From: Cylindrospermum stagnale PCC 7417
GTDB lineage: Bacteria; Cyanobacteriota; Cyanobacteriia; Cyanobacteriales; Nostocaceae
Assembly (NCBI RefSeq): GCF_000317535.1
Contig: NC_019757.1
Span: 843,001-907,000, forward strand
Reading direction: 5' to 3'
DNA: 64,000 nt
Numbering within the stretch: position 1 is the stretch's first letter; each line of letters starts with the position of its first letter. A program made the translations under genes and the position numbers. Below the pieces are notes generated by a model. It saw only the letters and a program-made list of their open reading frames with translations, had not been told where the DNA came from and did not search any database. This document shows, piece after piece, positions 47,125 through 55,726 of this stretch.

Positions 47125-48303
47125 ATGACTAAAATTACAGAAAACTTTACTGATAAGAGGCTCCATTTACCTTATTTGGATGGCTTGCGTGGATTGGCAT
47201 CTCTGTACGTTGTTCTTGTCCACGTTGAACCATTAATTGCTGATCAATTATCTGTATTTTGGACTTTCTTTGTAAGAACCATGAAATATGGTGCATTTAG
47301 TGTTATCAGTTTTATTGTTCTTTCTGGCTATGTTTTAATGCTGCCAGTAGTTCGTTCTGAAAATAGCCAATTATCAGGAAGTTTTGTTAATTATATTAAG
47401 AGGAGAGCGCGGCGAATATTACCGCCTTACTATATGGCTTTATTCATCAGTATACTACTAGGAGGAGTTATTTTCCTCTTAGAGCAATTCACTGGTTTTC
47501 AATGGAATGAACAGGCAGGAATTGGCTCATTCTCTCCTAAGTTTTCTTTGATTGATGTTTTATCTCATGTGCTATTAGTTCATAATCTGAGTGGTAGCAC
47601 ATATTTAACTATTAACTCCCCTATGTGGACAGTGGCAACAGAATGGCAGATATACTTTTTGTTTCCGCTATTGTTGTTGCCTATATGGCGGCGTCTCGGA
47701 TTATTATCAGTTGTCATTATCGCCTTTGTAATTGGCATAACACCTATATATTTGCTAAATGGATTATTTGAATCAGCCAATCCTTGGCTACTAGGCATCT
47801 TCTGTTTAGGAATGGCAGCAGCGGATATTGGATTTTCTCAAAAACCCAAGTTAGTGGCTATGAGAAATTCCCTACCTTGGGGAAGGCTTGCTATAATATT
47901 CACTTGTTTCGCTTTCTTAACTGAGTGGCGACGGCTAGGTTTGCATATATGGATTAATCAGAGTTTTGCTGGACTTGCCTTTGCTTGTTTATTTATTTCT
48001 TTTACCAAGTCTATAATTGAGGGCAAACGGCCATCTTTAGTACTAAGACTTTTACAACATCCTTGGGCGATCGCACTTGGTACATTTTCTTATAGTTTAT
48101 ATCTGATTCATGGGCCAGTTTTAGTATTCGTGCGTTACTTCTTATTTCATCTGCCAATTTCCCCAAATACGTTTGCGGCAGCATCTTACTTAATAGGTAC
48201 GGTAATGTCGGTAGTCATTGCCTATTGGTTTTACTTATTTTTTGAGCGGCCATTTATGTCTAGTTTCTTAAAAAAGCGCAAAGTTAAAGATGCTGTGAGT
48301 TGA
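47125..48303 (+). CDS. Acyltransferase 3 family membrane protein
   Basis: This 392-residue integral membrane acyltransferase has about ten transmembrane helices and the N-terminal signature LPYLDGLRGLASLYVVLVH, whose His is part of the expected active site. Such enzymes O-acylate exopolysaccharide or other surface glycans. The motif RRARRILPPYY is also typical. It stands alone, converging with ilvB across a hairpin terminator, so its substrate is unknown. Confidence 0.88.
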   Translation: MTKITENFTDKRLHLPYLDGLRGLASLYVVLVHVEPLIADQLSVFWTFFVRTMKYGAFSVISFIVLSGYVLMLPVVRSENSQLSGSFVNYIKRRARRILPPYYMALFISILLGGVIFLLEQFTGFQWNEQAGIGSFSPKFSLIDVLSHVLLVHNLSGSTYLTINSPMWTVATEWQIYFLFPLLLLPIWRRLGLLSVVIIAFVIGITPIYLLNGLFESANPWLLGIFCLGMAAADIGFSQKPKLVAMRNSLPWGRLAIIFTCFAFLTEWRRLGLHIWINQSFAGLAFACLFISFTKSIIEGKRPSLVLRLLQHPWAIALGTFSYSLYLIHGPVLVFVRYFLFHLPISPNTFAAASYLIGTVMSVVIAYWFYLFFERPFMSSFLKKRKVKDAVS

Positions 48304-48308
48304 CAAAC

Positions 48309-48338
48309 AAAAAACGCAGAGGTGTGTATCCTCTGCGT
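48309..48338 (-). terminator. Intrinsic terminator for ilvB
   Basis: A perfect 9-bp stem (ACGCAGAGG 48314-48322, CCTCTGCGT 48330-48338) is followed, on the minus strand, by TTTTTTG. It lies between the convergent acyltransferase and ilvB genes. Confidence 0.8.
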
Positions 48339-48357
48339 CAAAAAACGTTAAAAAGTC

Positions 48358-50250
48358 TTATAACTTCGTCCCACACTCAGCACAGAAATTGTGATTGGGG
48401 GGGTTTTTCGAGCCGCAGTTACTACAATGCACTGATTCTACTGCGGCTTTTGGTGTCTGCTTAGGCAAACCGATCATTTGAGCGTTATTCTTGCCGGGGG
48501 CTACCATGGGATAGCAATTTTCATCTCTGGTGACTTGGGCATCCACAATCACTGGGCCATTGTGTGCCAACATGGTGGCGATCGCATCTGGCAACTCATC
48601 CCGATTGCGAATCACCATCCCCTTAATCCCATAAGCTTGAGCCAACAATTCAATGTCTGGCATCCCTACTTCCATGTTTGAACAAGAGTAACGTTCACCG
48701 TAGAAGGCTTGCTGCCACTGGCGAACCATCCCCTGCCAGCCATTGTTCATAATGACTGTTTTGACATTTATACCATATTGTGCTAGTGTTCCTAATTCCT
48801 GTAAACACATTTGGAAACTGGCATCGCCGCTGATACAGATGACTTCATCATCTGGAAACGCCACTTTTGCACCCATAGCCGCCGGCACCCCAAAACCCAT
48901 TGTTCCCAATCCGGCACTGGAAATCCAGCGTCTGGGGCCATTCTTGAGGAATTGTGCCGCCCACATTTGATGTTGACCAACATCGGTGGTGTAGAAAGCA
49001 TGGGGGGCTTGGCGACCAATTTCCACAATCACCTCTTGGGGTGACATACTGTCGGGATAGTGGGGCACCACTAGGGGATATTCTTCCCGCCAACGGTTAA
49101 TTAGGTTCAACCACTCTTGGTTTTGGTTAGGTGTAGCCTTGGCGTTGGCACTTTGACAACGACGTAACAAGTCAGTCAAGACGTTCTTGACATCACCGAC
49201 GATGGGCACTTCGGGAACGCGGTTTTTACCAACTTCTGCCGGATCGATGTCGATGTGAATTACTTTGGCGTGGGAGGCGAATTCATCTAACTTGCCGGTG
49301 ACGCGATCGTCAAATCTGGCCCCGACGCAAATTAGCAAATCACAATCTGTGACGGCAAAGTTAGCGTAGGCGGTGCCATGCATCCCCAACATTCCCAAAG
49401 ACAGGGGATGATGTTCGTCAAAAGCACCGATTCCCATCAAGGTTGTGGTGACGGGGATATTAAATAACTCCGCCAGTTTTTTTACTTCTTCATGTGCATT
49501 GGCAGCGATCGCACCTCCACCCACATACAACAACGGCCGGCGGCTTTCCCGAATTAACTGGATTGCTGCATTAATTTGGCGTGGATTCCCTTTCACAGTG
49601 GGACGATACCCAGGTAACTTCACCGCACCCGGTGCTACAGGCAGATAGTCAAATTGTTCTAAAGCCACATCTTTGGGAACATCAATCAAAACTGGTCCCG
49701 GACGCCCTGTGCTGGCGATGTGGAATGCTTCGGCGACAATTCGCGCCATGTCTTTGGGGTCACGCACTACATAGGAGTGTTTGACAATTGGTAGGGTAAT
49801 GCCATAGATATCCGTTTCCTGAAACGCATCTGTACCAATTGATGCTCGTGGCACTTGTCCCGTCACCACAATCATCGGAATTGAGTCCATGTAGGCAGTG
49901 GCGATACCTGTTACCAAGTTAGTTGCTCCTGGTCCTGAAGTACCAAAGCAAACTCCTACTTTACCCGTAGCCCGGGCGTAGCCGTCGGCAGCATGGGATG
50001 CGCCTTGTTCGTGTCTTACCAAAATATGCTTAATAGCACCAGTAGCTTCTACTTTATATAGGTCGTCATAAATCGGCAGAATCGCTCCACCGGGATAACC
50101 AAAAATATATTCAACACCATGCCGCAGTAGGCTATCCAGTAGGGCAAACCCACCAGATGCACGTTTGGGCGTAACGACTTGGGAGTTAGAGATAGGGGAC
50201 TGGGTTTGATTCTCAGATTGCGCGGGACTGATGGGGGAGAGCGATCTCAC
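48358..50250 (-). CDS. ilvB: Acetolactate synthase large subunit with a C-terminal zinc ribbon
   Basis: This 630-residue thiamine-diphosphate enzyme makes acetolactate and acetohydroxybutyrate in branched-chain amino acid synthesis. Visible features are the catalytic Glu81 ([16 protein letters not shown]), the FAD/substrate domain, and the ThDP motif [14 protein letters not shown] through MNNGWQG. The last 24 residues form a four-cysteine zinc-ribbon (Cys609, 612, 623, 626; CSNCG...CAECG), an addition beyond the usual enzyme end. Translation starts at GTG 50250. The small regulatory subunit gene is not in the window. Confidence 0.95.
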   Translation of the reverse strand: MRSLSPISPAQSENQTQSPISNSQVVTPKRASGGFALLDSLLRHGVEYIFGYPGGAILPIYDDLYKVEATGAIKHILVRHEQGASHAADGYARATGKVGVCFGTSGPGATNLVTGIATAYMDSIPMIVVTGQVPRASIGTDAFQETDIYGITLPIVKHSYVVRDPKDMARIVAEAFHIASTGRPGPVLIDVPKDVALEQFDYLPVAPGAVKLPGYRPTVKGNPRQINAAIQLIRESRRPLLYVGGGAIAANAHEEVKKLAELFNIPVTTTLMGIGAFDEHHPLSLGMLGMHGTAYANFAVTDCDLLICVGARFDDRVTGKLDEFASHAKVIHIDIDPAEVGKNRVPEVPIVGDVKNVLTDLLRRCQSANAKATPNQNQEWLNLINRWREEYPLVVPHYPDSMSPQEVIVEIGRQAPHAFYTTDVGQHQMWAAQFLKNGPRRWISSAGLGTMGFGVPAAMGAKVAFPDDEVICISGDASFQMCLQELGTLAQYGINVKTVIMNNGWQGMVRQWQQAFYGERYSCSNMEVGMPDIELLAQAYGIKGMVIRNRDELPDAIATMLAHNGPVIVDAQVTRDENCYPMVAPGKNNAQMIGLPKQTPKAAVESVHCSNCGSKNPPNHNFCAECGTKL

Positions 50251-50387
50251 TATGAACCTCAGACTATAGCTAAAGTTAATGCTTAGATTCTGTGCTTAAG
50301 AATTCATTTTAATGGAAAATTAAATTAAATACTTACATTATTTCCAGTGTAAGCATAAGAATAAACTATCACTCTAGCTTTTTTAAA

Positions 50388-51641
50388 TCACATCTTGCAA
50401 GACTGGCCGGGTATTTTGCCAGAGCACCAGACGCCGACAGCGGCAACCACAACACTCATTCCTAAAAGCACAATTGATAAACCGAAGGCGTTAACTAGCT
50501 TTGTCGTAATCAGCAGGGGTGCCGTCAGGGCAATATTAATGGCATGATTTTGAAAACCAAATACTTTACCATGCATTTCTGGCACTGTTTGTTGCTGAAT
50601 TAAAGTTTGCATTGGCACGTTAACTAAGGCTGCACCTACACCCAAAAAGATACAAAGTCCAAGGGCTAGGGGTAGGTTCTGAACAAAAATAAACAACCCT
50701 AACGCCAGGGCCATAATCAAAAACCCAATTAAAGGCAGGGGCAAGTGATGTAATTTATGACCAAAGTGCCCAAGAATTGCCGCACCTATAACCATCCCCA
50801 CCCCAGCAGATGCCACGAAAAAGCTAAAATCTCTTGGTTCCAAGTGTAACCTCGCCGCCATTCCAATCGCTAATTCTATGAGCGCTGCAAACACGCAGTA
50901 TAAAGTGACAATTTGCAGCATGGCATTCCACACCAGCCGATTTTTTTGGAGATAGCGCAAGCCCTGTACGAATTCAGTCCAGGGATTAACTGCTTCTGCC
51001 TCTGGGTCAATGTGTCTGTGTTCTTTAAAATGAATCGGCATCATGATCAAGGCAGACAGCAGGTATAAGCCACCTACCACCATCTCTTTACCAAAACCTT
51101 TGTTTAAGCTTTCAAACCAATCCAACATCGGACTAGCCACCGCATTACCAACAATTAAGGCTCCCATCATCGTGCTGCTAAATAAGGCATTGGCAGCCAT
51201 TAAACCCTCTCGCTTTACCAAAAGGGGGATAGCTGCTTGCTCTGCTGGGGCAAAAAACTGCGTCACGGTAGAGATGGCAAAGGTGAAGATCAACAGAATC
51301 AGAAACTCCCGTGGTAAAAATGGAATCAACAACATCAATACACCGCGCACCGCATCCGAGCCAACCATGATCAGTTTTTTCGGTACGCGATCAACAATCA
51401 CGCCGCCAGCAGAGCCAAACAAAATTGCTGGTACGGTAAATGCCATATACAAAAAGAAGCGCCCGTTGTCGCCCACTTCATTAGCAGGTAGGTAGAGCTT
51501 TAGTAAGGCAATCATCAACACGAAGAATACCTTATCTGCTAATTGGGAAATTAATTGCCCAATCCACAGAAGCATAAAACCACGATTTTTTAGTAGTGCG
51601 CCAAAGCCGTTATTAACAGCAGCAGGTTCAGTGGGAAACAT
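50388..51641 (-). CDS. MFS transporter
   Basis: This 417-residue major facilitator protein has about twelve transmembrane helices. The A-motif-like loop GGVIVDRVPKK lies between helices 2 and 3, and a large soluble loop follows helix 6. It resembles the MFS subgroup of macrolide/enterobactin-type exporters. The substrate is unknown. It lies 137 bases upstream of ilvB on the same strand, with no sign of a shared function. Confidence 0.85.
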   Translation of the reverse strand: MFPTEPAAVNNGFGALLKNRGFMLLWIGQLISQLADKVFFVLMIALLKLYLPANEVGDNGRFFLYMAFTVPAILFGSAGGVIVDRVPKKLIMVGSDAVRGVLMLLIPFLPREFLILLIFTFAISTVTQFFAPAEQAAIPLLVKREGLMAANALFSSTMMGALIVGNAVASPMLDWFESLNKGFGKEMVVGGLYLLSALIMMPIHFKEHRHIDPEAEAVNPWTEFVQGLRYLQKNRLVWNAMLQIVTLYCVFAALIELAIGMAARLHLEPRDFSFFVASAGVGMVIGAAILGHFGHKLHHLPLPLIGFLIMALALGLFIFVQNLPLALGLCIFLGVGAALVNVPMQTLIQQQTVPEMHGKVFGFQNHAINIALTAPLLITTKLVNAFGLSIVLLGMSVVVAAVGVWCSGKIPGQSCKM

Positions 51642-51786
51642 TCAGATACTTGGGAATATTGACTAGGGTAGATGAAGCAGGATGAGCAGGGGGCAGGGGC
51701 AAATCAGAATAATTAATCACAACTGACCACTCAGAACGGCATAACCCGCTATTTCTCACTCCTGCTTGCCCACTTTGTTGTCCGGA

Positions 51787-52362
51787 TTATTTTTCTTCAT
51801 AGTGTTTTACCAGCAGATGCAAAAATTCAGCGGCAGTCAGGCTGCTTTTGGGCGACGAGGAAAATTCGCTAGATGGATCTACCCAGGAGCCTTTAACAAT
51901 TTGGGGCGATCGCCACATCGCTAAATGATCAACTGCTGGAGAGGCGTAAAAACTATTTTGCCCACCACCCAGCAAAGTTGAAGTCCAATGGGTGAAATAA
52001 TCATGACTCAGTCGATGAATCGGAAAATTACCCCATAGGGGCATCCCCCATCCATCTATAGCAATAAATGCTTTGACATGACCGCCCAATAGTTGCCACT
52101 TCACAGCAGCGGCGATCGCTCCCACTACACCAGCACTAAAGCTAACGAATATAACTGGCGATTTTAGCTCATTCCCCAAGCGATCGCATAAAAAGTCTAA
52201 AATATGAAATGCTGATAAACTCAAAAGACCCTGTCCCGGAAAAACCAGTATATTCTCGGCATATTGACTCATTGCGCCATCAGCAACCAGATTTAACCAC
52301 TCTGCAATAAAGCTTTGCGTAAGTTCTGGATCATGGATTCCAGGGCAAATAATGATCTTCAT
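51787..52362 (-). CDS. Small alpha/beta hydrolase-like protein
   Basis: This 191-residue protein begins with a hydrophobic strand and GIHDPELT. It carries SFSAG, which resembles a nucleophile elbow (GxSxG, with the first Gly replaced), followed by VVGAIAAA. It appears to be a conserved cyanobacterial protein of alpha/beta-hydrolase fold and unknown substrate. A catalytic Asp/His pair cannot be assigned with certainty. Confidence 0.6.
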   Translation of the reverse strand: MKIIICPGIHDPELTQSFIAEWLNLVADGAMSQYAENILVFPGQGLLSLSAFHILDFLCDRLGNELKSPVIFVSFSAGVVGAIAAAVKWQLLGGHVKAFIAIDGWGMPLWGNFPIHRLSHDYFTHWTSTLLGGGQNSFYASPAVDHLAMWRSPQIVKGSWVDPSSEFSSSPKSSLTAAEFLHLLVKHYEEK

Positions 52363-52725
52363 TTGGCTTTTTTATTAGCAGCTTTCACAAAGCTCTTATT
52401 TAGGAATCTTAATTGTCTTAAATATAACATGAAGTTTACGGTAGTCAGGAAATTTTGTCCCTAAAAATATAATCTGAATCTTCTATAAATAACTCAAACC
52501 AGTCTCTGGTGTCTATTAACCTTTAGCAGAGACACACATCAGGTACTGAGGAATAAATACCCAGACTTCAGTATCCAGTAATAACCGTAGTATGTCTTTT
52601 GCAAGATTGTTTTAATTCTTGTGCTTATCCTATCCCCCCGGATGGGATAATATCGTACGAGTATGGGAAACGATTAAGTTATTCCATCACTCTCTCTCCA
52701 TTTAGGTCATATTGAGGAATTCATT
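52363..52725 (+). promoter_or_regulatory. Upstream region of the ferrochelatase-family gene
   Basis: This 363-base divergent gap has no ORF. A short hairpin (TATCCC 52631-52636, GGGATA 52644-52649) lies about 75 bases before the GTG start, and GAGGAAT serves as ribosome-binding site. A metal-responsive operator would fit, but I cannot identify one. Confidence 0.4.
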
Positions 52726-53853
52726 GTGGTTGCCACGCCCCAAATAAAAGACCAACTGCAACACACCCACGAGCATCTATCAGGTCAAGACCGTGTAGCC
52801 GTATTGCTCATGGGCTACGGCGAAGTCGAAAGCTACGAAGATTTCGCTAACTATAACGAACAGGCTTTAAATCTACTCACAGCAAAATTCGCACCAGTCC
52901 CAACCTGGATTTATCCCCCCCTAGCAAAGCTTTTGGCGCTATTCGATCGCCATGAGTGGGGACACACACACCACGATTTTATCTCCCCACACAATGCCAT
53001 CTTTGAACAGCAACGGGCTGGTATTGAACACGAATTACAACACAAGTGGGGCGGTGGTGTCCAAGTCTTTAAAGCCTTCAACTTCTGCGCTCCCTTCCTG
53101 CCGAATCAAGTTCTGGCAGAAATCAAAAACCAAGGCTTTGATAAAATCTTAATTTATCCACTACTGGTTGTGGATTCCATCTTTACCAGTGGCATTGCTA
53201 TCGAGCAAGTTAATAATGCCTTCGCCGAATTGGCTGATGGTGATGAAAGTTGGGTAAAAGGAATACGCTATATTCCTTCTTTCTACAACGAACCAGAATA
53301 CATCAAATTGATGGCGCGTTTGGTTGAGGAGAAAATCAATGCTGACGTAGCAGCAGCTTATCTACCTTCCCAAATCGGCATTGTGTTAATGAATCACGGT
53401 TGTCCTCACAAAGCCAAAGGATTCACCTCTGGGATTGTTGAAAGTCAGACACTGTATGATTTAGTACGGGAAGAGTTAATTAACCGCTATCCCTTAATAT
53501 CGGTGGGTTGGCTCAACCATGACACACCCCTAATCGAATGGACTCAGCCAGATGCCACCCAAGCGGCTAAAAACCTGATTCAATTGGGTGCAAAGATCAT
53601 CCTCTTTATGCCCATTGGCTTTGCAACAGAAAACCACGAAACCCTGTTAGATGTCCACCACATCATCCATGCTTTAGAGAAACAGTATTCCGGTGTGGAC
53701 TATGTGCAAATGCCTTGTGTTAACGACAATCCACAATTTCTATCGATGGCCGCTGAATGGGCCAATGCTCATATTGCTGAATTGATGCAAGAACAAGCAA
53801 AGGCAATTAATCCCCAGTTAGCTGAACATCATCACCATCATCACCACCATTAA
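52726..53853 (+). CDS. Ferrochelatase-family protein with a natural polyhistidine tail
   Basis: This 375-residue protein of the ferrochelatase/chelatase type has VAVLLMGYGEVESYEDF at its start, LMNHGCPHKAKGF centrally and the family-like GFATENHETLLDVHH near residue 305. It lacks the C-terminal chlorophyll-binding-like domain of the usual cyanobacterial HemH. It ends EHHHHHHHH, eight consecutive histidines encoded by mixed CAT/CAC codons. It may insert or carry iron or another divalent metal. I cannot separate a true ferrochelatase from a related metal chaperone. The start is GTG (52726). Confidence 0.75.
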   Translation: MVATPQIKDQLQHTHEHLSGQDRVAVLLMGYGEVESYEDFANYNEQALNLLTAKFAPVPTWIYPPLAKLLALFDRHEWGHTHHDFISPHNAIFEQQRAGIEHELQHKWGGGVQVFKAFNFCAPFLPNQVLAEIKNQGFDKILIYPLLVVDSIFTSGIAIEQVNNAFAELADGDESWVKGIRYIPSFYNEPEYIKLMARLVEEKINADVAAAYLPSQIGIVLMNHGCPHKAKGFTSGIVESQTLYDLVREELINRYPLISVGWLNHDTPLIEWTQPDATQAAKNLIQLGAKIILFMPIGFATENHETLLDVHHIIHALEKQYSGVDYVQMPCVNDNPQFLSMAAEWANAHIAELMQEQAKAINPQLAEHHHHHHHH

Positions 53854-53974
53854 GTAGACAAGGGAAGGGAGATGAGGGAATTATTTTCTCTTCTCCCCTG
53901 CCTCAGCGTCTTTGCAAGTACCAGTAAGACCTACAGAAAACGGAACAATTCGGTCTTTTCCCCGTTACCTCTCG

Positions 53975-55396
53975 TTAATGGGAATGTTGATCCGAGAAAG
54001 GACTTGTATCCGGTAACTCATCTTCCAGCAGACGCAGACGGGGATACAAGTAGGCAATGAAAGTGAAAACGATGCTAAATAGGCCCATGATGATCAGCAT
54101 CAAACCAATACCGCGACCAGGCCCAACACCAATAATTTGTCCAATACTGGCTGCTCCCAACCCATCAGCCGCCATCAACGGTTCAAAAACTTGGTCAGCT
54201 AGTGGCCCTGCAATCAGATAAGAAAGCGGCAGAAAACCCTGAGTAACCGCAGTGCGGAATGCAAAGACCTTTCCTTGTACTTCTGGAGCAACTTTCTTTT
54301 GGTAAATTACTTGGATTGCACCATTAACGATTGGGATTATAAAAAATATAAAGAACTCAGCGATCGTAAACAGAATTGGCTCAGGGCGCAAGCCCGCTAA
54401 CACATATAATAAACCCAAAAAAAACATCGAGATAAATATAATATTGATCAGGCGCTCTATTCCCCCCCAAATGCTCATAATGAAACTGCCGACTAACATT
54501 CCAGAACTAGCAATAGAAGAGATTGTCCCCAAAGATTCCATTGAGGTGAAGGAAAGTACCATAGGTGTGGTTAGAGCTTCATCACTACCAATGAGAAAGT
54601 TGCTGATAGCAACAAAAACTACTAAGCCAATAAGTCCAGGGCGCTCGATCAAATAATGCCATCCAAAGGTCACTTCTTGCCAGAATGAAGAGAACAACCC
54701 AACCTCCTCTCGATTAGCTTCTGTGGTCTGAACTTCAGGGAATTTAACCACTAGCAAACACACCAGAGCAAAGCACAAAGTTATCAAATCAATGACAACA
54801 ACTCCCGAAATTTCGACAGTTACCAGCAGTGCAGCGGCCAGCGCAGGTGAGAGGATTTCCGCAATAGACAACCTAATCTGCGTCATCGAACTAGCACGAC
54901 CAAGTTGTTCTCTAGGTACGAGTAATGTAGTCGCTGAAGAATAGGCAAGCCCTTGAAAAGTACTGAAACCAGAACTAATAGCACTAATTAGGCACAGATT
55001 CCAGACTTCTAAATTATCACTAACAAATAACCAGGCAATAGTTAGGGTACACAGACCAGCACAGAAGTCACTAATAATCATAATCCAGCGACGACTCCAG
55101 CGATCGACAAACACTCCAGCAATGGGAGAGATCAAAATCGCTGGTAAGGTCGTTGATAGAATCAGGAGAGTGAATTGGGTAGTTGAGTTAGTATGCTGGT
55201 AAACCCAAATACTGAGAGCAAAACTGGTTGTGCGTGAGCCAACTAAAGATAACACTTGACCAAACCAGATCAAGATAAAAGTACTCATGCTTGGAGTTAT
55301 CTCTCCTTCCTTACTGGAGAAATACTCAGTCCACTTAAATAAAGATGCTCCAAATTTGGGCTGTTCTTTCAACTCTGGTGGGCCGTTTTCTAACAT
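53975..55396 (-). CDS. MFS transporter, probable exporter of the NRPS product
   Basis: This 473-residue major facilitator protein has about twelve helices, with loop motif GVFVDRWSRRW after helix 2. It resembles the MFS proteins found beside cyanobacterial peptide synthetase genes. It is on the same strand as the NRPS, 330 bases downstream across a dispersed repeat, so cotranscription is possible but not assured. Export of the peptide product is inference from position. Confidence 0.82.
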   Translation of the reverse strand: MLENGPPELKEQPKFGASLFKWTEYFSSKEGEITPSMSTFILIWFGQVLSLVGSRTTSFALSIWVYQHTNSTTQFTLLILSTTLPAILISPIAGVFVDRWSRRWIMIISDFCAGLCTLTIAWLFVSDNLEVWNLCLISAISSGFSTFQGLAYSSATTLLVPREQLGRASSMTQIRLSIAEILSPALAAALLVTVEISGVVVIDLITLCFALVCLLVVKFPEVQTTEANREEVGLFSSFWQEVTFGWHYLIERPGLIGLVVFVAISNFLIGSDEALTTPMVLSFTSMESLGTISSIASSGMLVGSFIMSIWGGIERLINIIFISMFFLGLLYVLAGLRPEPILFTIAEFFIFFIIPIVNGAIQVIYQKKVAPEVQGKVFAFRTAVTQGFLPLSYLIAGPLADQVFEPLMAADGLGAASIGQIIGVGPGRGIGLMLIIMGLFSIVFTFIAYLYPRLRLLEDELPDTSPFSDQHSH

Positions 55397-55559
55397 AGCA
55401 ACAGTAATTATTGGTTAATTTGTGGCCAAGCCTCATGGTTTAATGTAGCATTTATTTCTCATTTTCCTGCTACACGTCGGTAAGTATGGCAGTTATCAGG
55501 GTAATTAGGACAACCTTAGAGGATGTTTGTAAAGTCTACTTTATTACTCACTAGGCGAC

Positions 55560-55708
55560 TAGAAGTCGCGCGCCACTTGCTTCAACGCTCTTAACCCGCG
55601 CAACGCAGTGGCTTGACTACACAGACAAAACCCACCTCCGTGGGTTGAATTTTCATGAGTCCGCGCAGGCGGACTTTGCTTGTGTAGTAGCGAATTATAT
55701 TCGCCCAA
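55560..55708. repeat. Dispersed palindromic repeat between NRPS and MFS genes
   Basis: Contains two hairpins (CCCACCTCCGTGGG near 55631; GTCCGCGCAGGCGGAC near 55658), flanked by CTACACA... and ...TGTGTAG as outer inverted ends. The second hairpin and tail match the repeat at 1680-1731. The gap 55397-55726 has no gene. Confidence 0.6.
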
Positions 55709-55726
55709 TACTTTTCAAACAACCTC

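Noticed and set aside
48478-49784. Several frames antisense to ilvB
   Set aside because: They are shadows of the conserved ilvB coding sequence on the other strand.
53820-53853. Polyhistidine tail as an engineered tag or vector contamination
   Set aside because: It has mixed codons, no linker or protease site, and is followed by native-looking intergenic DNA.
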